Source: Phytophthora quininea
Taxonomy: Eukaryota; Oomycota; Peronosporomycetes; Peronosporales; Peronosporaceae
Length of the DNA stretch: 41,783 bases
Direction of reading: 5' to 3'
Assembly (NCBI GenBank): GCA_011947345.1
Contig: JAAVTG010000404.1
Span: 1-41,783 of the forward strand
Shown: positions 18,690-35,223 of the stretch, piece after piece
Layout of the letters: every line of letters begins with the position of its first letter
Numbering within the stretch: the first letter of the stretch is position 1
Notes under the pieces: generated by a model
Databases searched by the model: none
Told to the model about the DNA's origin: nothing
What the model saw: the letters and a program-made list of their open reading frames with translations, nothing else
Position numbers and translations under genes: made by a program

Positions 18690-21016
18690 ATGATCCCTGA
18701 AAAGAGACGGATCTGCGGCCTGCTGCACGCAGCTCTAGCGTCCAAGTACGTGGCCCCATCAATTATCTAGCAGTGGCATCCTGTTTAACGGTCTCTATGT
18801 TTGCTGCCAGAGGTCTGGACGTGCTCATCCCTTTGTCGGTGGAGAGCTACAACAGTTATTTGGAGACCCACTCGGCCGAGGCTGCGTCTCCGCTGGCGAG
18901 GTTCAAGCTGCCAGTACCAGAAAATGACAGTAGCCATCCTAACAAGTCACATTTGCTGCTGCTGGTGGGGAATTCCAAACGGTTGTGGTCCTTACTGCTG
19001 GACTTTGCCGAGATGGAGATGCACCAGAGTGGTGAACTTCTACCAGACCCAGTGGACCGATACGTCAAACATGCAGTGCAGAAATCCATTCAGGAGCTGA
19101 GTGACGACTGTGAACAAGTGAAACAAGCCAAGGTGAGGGAAAACTATTTATTAGGAAGTCTATGCTGCGCTGTAGGCTGATAATGTGTGTGTGTTTTTTT
19201 TTTTTTTTTTGACAGGTCTTCTGGGTGGCAGACACGGAGCCGGGCAAGATGATCCTGGCGCAGAAGATGGCGCTGGCCGCTCGAGCTGTATCGCACTGTC
19301 CTGTACGTTCATGGCTACCTTGTTTGATACGTGTGGGATCACTTAGATTTTGCTGTGTTCAGCCGTCTCAATTGTGTTTGCACCCAGTGCTGGGGCCATG
19401 GCTGGCGTTCCGTTGTGCGTTGGTGGTCGACGTCGAAGGAGTCGGTGATTTCACTGACGGAACGAGTGAGAACCAAACTAACCCTTTAGTTCGTGAAGAA
19501 GAGAGCTCTACTCCTCAGTCTGACGAGTGCAATCACGACACATTGCTCCATGAACTGCTGGCAGCTCAAACGGAGAAAGCTTTCGAGCAAAGTGCCGGTG
19601 CTCCGAGGAATGGGCGGATCCCATCCGAGGCTTGGCGGGTGTGGGCTCTGCCTCGACTGTCGCTGGCTCCGAACCACCCCGAGATGTACTCGTCCGAGCA
19701 GATCCTGTACCATTACACCAAGGACCTGCGGGTTCTGGAGCGCGCTGTACGAGCTCGCCAAGTCAACTTGACCCTTGACTTTGTGCGCACTCCGCCGTCG
19801 AACAAGATTATCGAGTGTCGTCGATTGGTTCAGCAAGTACTTCGAGACATTCGAGACCGCTTTCCTGACGGTGTCGATGGGATTTTACTCAGCGCGGGGC
19901 TCGACACGTCCATTTTGTCTGAAGCCAGCGACCAGGAGTTCGCTGCTGAGAGCGACGACGAGTTCATGGCGATCTCTCTCGACAAAAAGAGCAAGGCGCG
20001 ACCGATTCTCAAGTTCCAACACGCTCTGACTGTACAGGCTGATCCGATTGCCCAAGATGCTGCTTTTGCTGCCGATATCTTCCAGCGACTGAAAGATGTC
20101 TCTCTCGAACAGCACCACGTGCTATGCGTGACTCTGGAGGATCTGCTGGTAAACGCATCGGATGTTGCGAGACTGCTGTGCACGTGCGACCCCATGGAGT
20201 TGCGTAACTCGCTCGTAATCTACGAGGCATTGAAAGAAGCAGCGGAGCGTGGAGTCAAATACCTCGTGACTGGCGATGCTGCAGACGAGGTGTTCTGTGG
20301 ATACTCTTTCTACCATGGCATGACGGAAGAAGCGCTGGAGAAATACCGCGAGCGAATCACATCGACGATGCAGTTCACGACGGCCAAATTGGCGAAGAAG
20401 TTTGGGATCGAAGTCATTAGCCCATACCTCGATGCTCGAGTGGTGGCCTTCTCTAAGACGTTGTCCAAAGGTGACATGGTCGGTGAGCGCACTCCCGTCC
20501 CGCGCGATGGAGCGCAAGGGGTGCATGGGAAGTTGATCCTGCGCCAGGCGTTCCCCGAGCTTCTCGCAGTGGCGAGCCAAGGAGCCTATTGAAGCTGGAG
20601 CTGGCACCACACGACTGCGACTCGGGTACTTTGACTCGCATTGGTCTGATGAGGAGTTTGCAGAGCAGCAGCGTGAGGTATTCCGATCCCACCAAGTTTA
20701 CATTCGCGACAGAGAACACTTGTATTTCTTCCAGGCATTTCTGCGCGCTTTCGATGGTGACCTGGCCAATGTTCCTCGACGGAGATTTAACGAGGCGACG
20801 AAGGAGATTGAGTCTCATGGCCAGGAGGAAATGGTTGACAGTCCTGGCGTGTTTTGTCCTGGCTGTGTGTTTGAGCTATCGCATCCGAAGCAAGACTTTT
20901 GTGTGACGTGTGGCTGCTGGCCAGCGTGTGTGTCTCCCACGAACGACACGCAGGGGTTTGCAACTGCAGCACTGGCCACCCTAGCGAGTGAAAAGCAACG
21001 CCTGCTGGAGAATTAG
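18690..21016 (+). CDS. CblC (MMACHC-like) domain fused to asparagine-synthase-like PP-loop domain and zinc ribbon
   Basis: Exons are 18690-18745, 18811-19132, 19216-19302 and 19363-21016; all splice phases agree. Residues about 1-285 resemble cyanocobalamin reductase/alkyl-cobalamin dealkylase: LLLVGNSKRLW, DPVDRYVKHAVQ, then KMILAQKMALAARAV, then LCLHPVLGPWLAFR and YSSEQILYHYTKD. The next 400 residues resemble asparagine-synthase-type amidoligases without a glutaminase domain. They show the PP-loop LLSAGLDTSIL (19881-19915), GDAADEVFCGYSFYHG, ISPYLDARVVAFSKTL, GKLILRQAFPELL and WRAKEPIEAGAGTTRL. The C-terminus has a zinc ribbon, CPGC and 14 residues later CVTCGC. The frame is continuous across the domain junction; one break near 20564-20572 lies within the second domain. 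A coupled role in corrinoid handling is inference. Intron 2 carries a 17-T polypyrimidine tract. Confidence 0.8.
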
Positions 21017-21129
21017 TGTTAATAATCTCATGACGAAACATACACACACACCAACGCACATTCTAAGTCTCTGGTAACGTATTAATCCTGTGATGGAGAC
21101 AATAACGTGAAACTCGTGTAGTGTCGGCT

Positions 21130-22944
21130 CTACTGGGATGCCGAACCAGAGGCATCATCGCCCAAGTAAACCCCGTCGTACGCGTCATCGGTGTAGAAGT
21201 ATTGATTCACAATGTCTGCTGATGCTGTTATGTTAAACGTCGGCATGTCGTCCATGCAGGATTTATCCAGACCTGTCAGGTCGCCTTCGTTTTCCACATA
21301 CGAGGCCAGGATCTGCATCCCACAAGTCGCTTTTGTGTTCTTGTCGTTGGTTGGTGTTGTCACGACAGTTCCGTGGGTGGCGTAATCGAATATGACGAGC
21401 TCCTTGTTCTTCCCCTTCAGAGTTTCTAGGAGATATCTGGCGAATTTGGGTGGAGTTCGTGGATCGAGACCCCCATTGAGCAACAAAACGCTGGCTTGCT
21501 TTGGGATGGTGGCGCGTTTGTTCCAGTACTGGTCTCGGTCGTAAATGATCCCGTTGGCGTCGTAGTCTCCACTGGTGAATTTGTTGCAAGCCGGCGAGTT
21601 TTCTTTAGAGAAGGCGCAGTATTGCTCAACGAGACTGTATATTCCGGTGTCGGAAATCTCGACGTCCGTGAATCGCTTGATCATTTCCTTCATGGCCGGC
21701 TGGGGGTCTCCCACATTTCGGAGAACTGGATCAAATAGTTGAGCAAGTCCGACGTATACGCATCGTCTTGGTCTTTAACGACTGGCATCTTGGCGTCGGT
21801 CTCGCTGCCATACAGAGTCTTGTAGAAGAAAGTCAAGACTTTGACGTCATCGACCGAACACCGCAGCGATCGGTAGACGATCGGAGGGATGAGCGTTCGA
21901 GTTGACGCATCCTGCAGCATCGAGCCAAGCGTTTGCCGCAGTATATAGGAAGGTTTCGAAGTTCCATCCCTCGCCGCACAAGTCGAGTTGGGGTTCTTAT
22001 CAAACTGGTTAATGAGGTTTCGGACGCTCTTCTTCAGGCTGTTGCGCTTGAATCGGGTTTTACAGCCTCGGTCTTGCTGGCAGAGCCCCATGAAGGCGTC
22101 GCCCACCTCTCCAAAGTACGTGTCGTACGTCGAAGTATAGGCAAACTTCTCAACTGCTGGTGCTCCGGAGCCTGAAGTCGTGGCGACGCTATCCAGCACA
22201 TACCCGGTGACTGTTTGGGGAGCCAAGTGCATTAACCGCTCGACCAGAGAGGTGCCGTAGCTGACGCCGTAGACGATGGTACTCGCTTTGTTCGTGTATT
22301 TTGCGATGAACGTCTTGAGATCCGTCGCAGCACTGGTGGTCGAGAAGGATGAGAGATCTCCAAACTGGTTCTCAAGGTCTTTAGCGCAGGCAGGAATCTC
22401 GGAAATTTCGATTCCAGTGCCCGAAGGAGATCCAGTGGTGGTCGCTTGTGCTGCAGCACAGTCGAATCGTGTACTGCGCCCAGTGCCGCGGTGATCCATG
22501 GTGTAGACGTTCACTTTGCCAGCCAAACTTTCGTGCAGTACCGCCATATCTGCTTCCACTACCATTCGTGCAGAGACGACAGGAGGTAAATCGACTGAAG
22601 CAACCAAACTACGAGTTGCAGATGAAAATAAACTCACTTGGTGTAGACGAGGCCCCAGGCCCACCTTGTAAAAGCCACACGTTAGAAGCAGTCTTTGCGT
22701 CGCCACTTGTAGCAGGATAGCGCTTGACAAAGATGTCGACGGTGTCGTCTACAGATTCCGGTGCTGTGCATATTCCAGGATAACAGAGCGGGGCCCTGTA
22801 GACTGCGCACTCGGCCTTGACTCCACCCGAGCTTCCTGCATCCGAGAAAGTCTTCGATGAGCAGGAAAACCAACCATTGAGTTTGCTGGCCGAAATCTGA
22901 GCGGTCGTGACGATTGTCACCAGGAACAGCAAACAGAGACCCAT
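21130..22944 (-). CDS. Secreted serine peptidase, S33 alpha/beta hydrolase family
   Basis: From ATG 22944 the protein opens with a signal peptide (MGLCLLFLVTIVTTAQISA). Cys-containing sequence and the oxyanion region LLQGGPGASS follow. An intron starts in the codon after SSTP (donor GTGAGT, plus position about 22644); the acceptor is ambiguous, about 22599 or 22543. Then come VYTMDHRGTGRST and the nucleophile elbow GVSYGTS. The acid is in NGGLDPRTPP and the base in YATHGTVV. This resembles tripeptidyl-aminopeptidase-like S33 enzymes that trim peptides from the N-terminus. One frame break at 21710-21712 (one base short) lies between EMW and DPQPAMKEM. Secreted S33 enzymes are numerous in oomycetes; a role in extracellular nutrition is inferred. 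Confidence 0.85.
21133..21632 (-). repeat. Near-identical tract shared with 23262-23760
   Basis: The C-terminal 500 bp of the intact peptidase gene recur at 23262-23760. From 21211 to 21622 I find no mismatch by eye. Differences cluster in the first 80 bases: two substitutions and three one-base homopolymer length changes. Beyond 21632 the two copies diverge sharply. Confidence 0.85.
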
Positions 22945-23261
22945 TGCGAGCGAGTGAGACGATTGACGAATGGCCAAGTTTTCAAGAAGCAAGATACAAG
23001 TTTGCTCTTATGGATAGTAGTGTCACCTCATCTCAAAGAGCTTTGCAACAAGTCAACAGTCCGTATTTCTCACCATCAAGACAAACTATCTAAGTACTCA
23101 TTACCCTGCTATCCGGGATTGCAAGCTTACGCGCGAACGATCCGAAGATTTACACATCGACAAGCAAGTCCCAGATGGAGGACTTAATGAAGGAGCAATT
23201 GCGTACAGAACGCAGTGAATGGAATCCCCGGAGTCCGTATAGACTGTATCTCTGGAGAAAG
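22945..23261. other. Intergenic, peptidase promoter side
   Basis: 317 bp between the start of the S33 gene and the truncated copy. A minus-strand TCACTCGC just upstream of ATG 22944 could be an initiator. Nothing else is recognised. Confidence 0.4.
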
Positions 23262-24196
23262 CTGGATGCCGAACCAGAGGCATCATCGCCAAGTAAACCC
23301 GTCGTACGCGTCATCGGTGTAGAAGTACTGGTTCACAATGTCTGCTGATGCTGTTATGTTAAACGTCGGCATGTCGTCCATGCAGGATTTATCCAGACCT
23401 GTCAGGTCGCCTTCGTTTTCCACATACGAGGCCAGGATCTGCATCCCACAAGTCGCTTTTGTGTTCTTGTCGTTGGTTGGTGTTGTCACGACAGTTCCGT
23501 GGGTGGCGTAATCGAATATGACGAGCTCCTTGTTCTTCCCCTTCAGAGTTTCTAGGAGATATCTGGCGAATTTGGGTGGAGTTCGTGGATCGAGACCCCC
23601 ATTGAGCAACAAAACGCTGGCTTGCTTTGGGATGGTGGCGCGTTTGTTCCAGTACTGGTCTCGGTCGTAAATGATCCCGTTGGCGTCGTAGTCTCCACTG
23701 GTGAATTTGTTGCAAGCCGGCGAGTTTTCTTTAGAGAAGGCGCAGTATAGCTCAGCGAGGTCAAACAATTCATAGCCAGACGTGCGGGAACTTGCAAACC
23801 CCGGGTCAACTCTTTCATGGACCCCACGCCTCGAAAAAATCGATCAGGTTGCCCAGCAGATTGGACGAGTACGCCTCGTCTTGATACTTCGTGGTCGGGG
23901 TCTCCCTGGAAAAGTAACTCAAATCTTCATCGTCGTCGGACGACGAGCGGAACGATCTGTAGACGACCGGGGATGAGTTATCGAAGTGACGCGTCCTGCA
24001 CCAGCAGCAAGTCGAGTATCCGCCGCAGAAAATGGGAAGCGTAGGAAGTTCCATCCTGCATCGTACAAGTCGTGTTTGGGTCCTTGTCAAGCTTGTTGAC
24101 CAGGAGTTGCACACTTTTCAGCAGACCGATGGGCTTGACATTTGACTCCTGGTTGAAAGTGAAGATGAGAGCTGCCAGATCCCCGAAGCGCAGCAC
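23262..24196 (-). pseudogene. Truncated, frame-broken S33 peptidase paralogue
   Basis: Only the C-terminal half of an S33 peptidase is present. Diverged sequence (LLVNKLDKDPNTTC, then VVYRSFRSSSDDDEDLSYF and YQDEAYSSNLLGNLIDFFE) lies at about 24120-23830. It is followed by a tract nearly identical to the intact neighbour (23760-23262) with NGGLDPRTPP and YATHGTVV. The half that should hold GGPG and the GVSYGTS nucleophile is absent upstream of 24196. Frames change near 24000, near 23805 and again at the 3' end, where two shortened C runs alter the last residues. With no catalytic Ser and no start, it cannot make an active peptidase. Confidence 0.75.
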
Positions 24197-24931
24197 TGTC
24201 CGGATGCCAATTACCTACTGGTTGGGGTGCTGGATAGACGACGAGCGTTGCGCGATGGTATGACGTTGTGAGTAGAGGAATTAATATAATCCAGCAGATA
24301 TCTACTGTTTTCAACTTTCGTGCGGGACTACATCGAATTTATTTTGTGAAATCATAGCTGCGCAGGCATGTATTTTCCTTTTATGGTGTTGCTAGAGTTG
24401 GAGAATGCACTTCGAGGCCTTAGAGAGGCGCCATGACAACCGGAGCGCAGCGTAGGTCTGTCTGGGGATGGCGCGTAGGCCGGATGCATACCGCTAAGTA
24501 GTACCTATCTAATCCGCGCGGCATCCTTGCCCGCCACGAGCGAAGCGAAGTACGCGGTGCAAACGCCGCTCAACTGAGAACCGTAGCGATGATCTTCAGG
24601 TTTGACGCAATGAGACTACTCTTAGTACTGTTAAAAACTAGTACACAGCAACGACAAGGGCTCTGATGCTCTCGACCAACTTTGCTTTAGTTGCTGGATG
24701 AAAACAAAGTCTCTTAAAGACGTCGCGGAGATCATCGACGGGACGCAGTATTCGGTCGTACCTTTCTAGCTGGCGGAGTAATGGCAAAGTACCAGGAATG
24801 TTTTTGCCATCTCCACCCTGTTTTACTGGCAATGAATTTTTGCGCTGATAAAATCCAATACATTAGTCAGTCGAAGTCGCTCACTTTCCAATTCGCTAGT
24901 GGCAACAGCAGCATCTTTCACCTTTTGAACG
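24197..24931. other. Gene-free stretch
   Basis: 735 bp without a supported gene. A minus-strand open segment at 24638-24832 (RPVDDLRDVFKRLCFHPATK) lacks an ATG and is not recognised. The right end holds the core promoter of the secreted crystallin-like gene. Confidence 0.45.
24881..24897 (+). promoter_or_regulatory. Oomycete Inr plus flanking promoter region
   Basis: TCACTTT (exact Inr) is followed by CCAATTCGCT, a one-mismatch flanking element. It lies 35-50 bases before ATG 24932 and fits a short leader. Confidence 0.6.
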
Positions 24932-25332
24932 ATGCCTCGCAAGACTTTCACTGTTGCATTTGTTCTAGCCGTGGTGCTGTGTGTGACGCCTTGCTGGGCC
25001 TCTCCAACTCTGACCTTTTGGGACGGCCACAACTTCACCGGCAAAAGTGGGAATTCCACCGCCTGCTGTTGCCGCAGTACTGCTACAACGACAACGTTGG
25101 CAAGCCGAGTTCGATCAGGTGGGCAGATATGCCGAAGACTGGGACCTTCAACGGCAAGTCCAAGCTTGCCTTCTACACCAACCACGACTGCAAAGGGATC
25201 ATGCGCTCCTGGTTCGTCGCGGACAACCAATTCCCGACCAACTTGGCCTGGGACGGCATCAACAACAACATCAAGTCCTTCATGCTGATGCAGACCAGCG
25301 ACCAGCCCAGCATCCTCGTCCACGACGCCTAA
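24932..25332 (+). CDS. Small secreted beta/gamma-crystallin-like protein
   Basis: The ATG at 24932 starts a clean signal peptide (MPRKTFTVAFVLAVVLCVTP, cleavage probably after CWA). The mature part, about 108 residues, shows the Greek-key pattern of beta/gamma-crystallin folds: LTFWDGHNFTGKSG, then a Cys-rich CYND segment, then KLAFYTNHDCKGIMRSW and WDGINNNIKSFML. One frame break lies in the Cys-rich segment (about 25060-25085), after which the frame runs to TAA 25330-25332. Family assignment rests on the spacing of aromatic, Gly and Ser positions. Such secreted proteins in oomycetes have no settled function; an extracellular structural or calcium-binding role is possible. Confidence 0.6.
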
Positions 25333-25458
25333 GTCAATGTCGCGGTCGTCTTCTGCGTTGCTTCCCACCAAACAATTAACCGTCAATGAACCCTTTGTCG
25401 TGAAGAGGTGCGTGTTAGATCAAAGAGTCCCCCAAACTCCAATAGATCCTTCAGCAAA

Positions 25459-26758
25459 ATGACAGGGTCCTTGATGACGATGCCCATGCTCATCGTGAAT
25501 ATGGGCGCCGAGATGATCTACGTGCTGGACCAGCGACTGAAGGCCCAAAGCATTCCACGCGACAAGAGCTCGAAAGGTTTGGCAGCTCATGAATCTTGGA
25601 GGAAGATCTCTTGGTGATCGATTGGTGCTTGTGTAGTGCTTGAGGACATCGTCAAGACCATGCACAACGAGACCTTCATGGAGGAGCTCTTCAAGCCGCA
25701 CCGCATGTACTCGAACGTGTCGACGCGTCAGATCTTTGATCGGTTGGCGCACTCGTCCATCATGCGTCTCAACGCCAACAGCATGGACAAGGTACCGATC
25801 GTCTCAATATTTGTTTGTCGGCGAGTACTGAGCGCTTTTGTTTCTGCCAGCTCTACGATCTCATGCGCATGGGGTTCAAGTACCAAGTGTTGTCGTGCGC
25901 TTCGGCTGACGAACTGCTCCAAGTGACTATGAACCACCTCTCTAACACCAAGAACCTGGTGGACTCGGCTGACGTGAAGCGCCAAGTGGACGAGACGATC
26001 CTCCTCACCTCGCAGAACTTCGGGTCCATGAGTCCCGCCGACTTTTACATGCTCAAGCAATATCTCTGTCGTTTCTTCCAGGACACTCGCATCAAAGTGT
26101 CGCTCTTCCTTCAGAACGGCATTCAGGGCATGGATGGCACACTTGCGATCCACTACGAAGGCTTCACGGCCACCGGCGGCAAGATACCTGGCACCGTCCG
26201 CTACTTCGACGCCTCCGGACGTGTCGAGGAGGAAGATACTTTCACCATTGCGAGTGCTGAAGGGTCCGTTGAAGCTCCTGAAGGTCCTGTGCTCGAACGC
26301 AACCAACTCAACGGACACTTGGGCTTCAACATGTACGAAGCCGACTCCAAAGACGGCACGGGAGGCTTCACACGCTCCACTCGCCAGCTTTTCGCCGACA
26401 CGAAACAACGGAGCGCTCCAAGTGCCAAAGGCATCGACTCCCGTAAGTCGCAAAAGACTTTCAAAGCCACAGCGGCTGACGGCCTCAACCTTCTTGCTGA
26501 TCTCGTGGGCAAGTCTTCGTCTGCGAAAGACGTCGATGGAGACAACAAACTGCGCATCAATTTGTTCCCGGACGACCCGACCAAAGCGGGCGCAGGTGAC
26601 GACGAGGACGACAAAGAGGTGCCGACGATCTGGATCGATGCTGCGAGCGACCGGAAAACCTCCACGGACGCGATCATACGCGACTTCGACGACGACGGAG
26701 CCAAGCGAGGAGCAAAGGTGGCGACGACTTGCTTGACCTCATGGACTCGACGGTCTAA
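25459..26758 (+). CDS. OSCP1: OSCP1 (organic solute carrier partner 1) homologue
   Basis: About 393 aa. Exons are 25459-25576, 25637-25791 and 25851-26758. Introns are 60 bp (GTTTGG donor) and 59 bp. The N-terminus is family-typical: MPMLIVNMGAEMIYVLDQRL, then EDIVKTMHNETFMEELFKP, then LAHSSIMRLNANSMDKLYDL and FKYQVLSCASADELL. The acidic, disordered C-terminal half is common in this family. The end reads DDLLDLMDSTV if one G is missing at about 26716-26720; without that base the frame runs on to 26807 with an untypical basic tail, so I end the gene at 26758. OSCP1 orthologues in other eukaryotes are linked to cilia/flagella; a role in flagellate zoospores is inference. Confidence 0.88.
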
Positions 26759-26900
26759 GCCACTACAGAGGACACACAGCGAGAAAGCAAGACCCCGTTG
26801 CGATTAGTTTTGCTAGCATTCGCTCGTCTATCATCAGGATATCACCATCAACTCAAATCCCTCTTTTCACACACTAAACAACATCACGAAGTGACCCACG

Positions 26901-33603
<6,703 letters not shown>

Positions 33604-33954
33604 CGCCACCGCGCGGTTTTCGCTACTGACGAGATCGGAAGCTATGGGATCGAAATTAGCCTTGGATAAAATATAGCCCCATACAAAAACTTGCATGCTG
33701 TCCGCACAAGCAGACGAATGGGTGGAAAACGGGGCAGCTTATCCGAGGATGGACTTCACCATGTCGTGTTCGTGTTGCAGCCGCATGTGCACGTTTGGTG
33801 GAGCTACGTTTGTCTGGTGGAGCGATAGCCTTGCAAGCAGGTTGATTCTCGCTGGGTTTCGTGCGGAAACAACCCGCGTCCGAAGCGATTGTATCGACGA
33901 CTGCAGTGGTCGTTGGGTGGATTATTACATACTTCTCCGCCAGCTCGTTCATCG
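33604..33954. other. Promoter region of the giant gene
   Basis: 351 bp between the end of the methyltransferase gene and the start of the giant gene, both on the minus strand. An unsupported 98-codon minus-strand frame occupies much of it. No convincing core promoter motif was found. Confidence 0.35.
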
Positions 33955-34983
33955 TTACCTGACTCGAGAGAGCACCTGCAGCACGCTGGGCTGCCGCACG
34001 CGCTTGAGGTTCTCGCCGACGCCAAACTCAAACTGGAAGTCTGTCAGCGGTAGCTCCCTCGCCAGCTGCCACTCGTCGGAGCAGTCGCTGTTCAACTGCT
34101 GCAACGTGGTCTCGACGAAGCTTGGCCGTGAGCACCGCTCGGGCACGATGAACGCAATCACACTGGCCTGCCACTCGTACGCTGCATGCCGGAAGAAGTC
34201 GTGCACGAGGTCGCCGCCGTCGCCGCATCTCGCGCCGAACGGCGGGTTGCCGATCGCCACCACGATTTGATCCGCTGAGACCAACCTCTTCGACTGTAAA
34301 AATCGCCCAGGCAGACTTGCCCATCTGCGCTTGACCTGGCACCTTCCTCTCGGACCTTCTCCGATGCAATACGCTGCACGCGTTCGTCGATTTCATAGCC
34401 AACTACACGGCGAGCTCCAGCTCGTAATAATGCAGTCAAAAACCGACCGTCGCCGCAGCTCGAGCCACACCACCTCCTGCTGGTTTGTTTGCTGCAAGAA
34501 CTCCATCACTCGCTTCAGCACGTCGTCTACTAGAGGCGACGTGGTGAAATATTGCTGCAGATCCCTCGCGCGTTTGCTCTCGGCTCGAGCAGCCGCCTGC
34601 TTGTGCTTGGCAGCAGCGTACAGTCCGTCATCCAGGAACTCGCTCTGATGCTGCTTCGGTAGTCGCGCGAAGGCGTCGTTCAGCCACTTTTCGCACTCCC
34701 GCACCGTCTTCACGTACTCAAGCCGCCAGCCTTTGGCCGTATCGCCTCGGACCCAATTGGCGGCCGTCAGTCGACGCAGTCGTCGCGTCGGGATCCGCTG
34801 GCGGTAGTTGGCGAGCTCAGTGCGATGCAGCAGGCGGTCCCAGCACTGGAAGTCCACGAGTGCGCGCTCCAGAATGTGAGGCTGCTTCGACGCTTCGCGG
34901 CCGCCAACTTGCGGTGCGTCCGCGGCCAGCAGGAAGCGGCTGCGGTCGACGCTGAAGCCGCACAGTTCCAGCCACTGGTCCAT
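33955..34983 (-). CDS. Amino-methyltransferase with NPPFG motif (N6-adenine-type fold)
   Basis: About 343 aa from ATG 34983 (MDQWLELCGFSVDR). The first half is not recognised and is basic. It ends in DLQQYFTTSPLVDDVL, which resembles the YFTP motif preceding the SAM domain in amino-methyltransferases. Then come CGDGRFLTALLRAGARRVVGYEID (SAM-binding motif I and acidic loop) and VVAIGNPPFGAR (motif IV, the catalytic NPPF). Motif NPPF is typical of enzymes methylating exocyclic or amide nitrogens such as N6-adenine. The frame breaks before CGDGR (near 34447) and at the A run 34298-34302 (one base short). Substrate, DNA, RNA or protein, cannot be told from this. It is divergent from the MATE gene, 240 bp apart. 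Confidence 0.65.
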
Positions 34984-35223
34984 TGCTACAACTAGCCGAG
35001 CGCCGCCTGCTTCGCAGCCGGGGGTCAATGTTAGGTCTCGCTCCGTTCCGCTCGCACTGCTCGCTTCACTAGTCCTACATGCCGCCTTCGCTGGCAGCTC
35101 GACCTACCCGTTCTGCTCACCGTGCTGCGCCAATGACTCTGGTGCCGCGCGATTGGTCAAAAATGGCCCTCTTGAGCGGTTTCATACCTTCAACATGGCC
35201 AAAATGCCGTCCCCCAGTCGACC

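Noticed and set aside
24638..24832. Minus-strand segment with RPVDDLRDVFKRL
   Set aside because: No ATG, only 64 codons, no confident family; at most a fragment.
33656..33952. 98-codon minus-strand open frame with ATG and several Cys residues
   Set aside because: It fills the short gap upstream of the giant gene, has no recognisable domain and is most likely chance or leader sequence.
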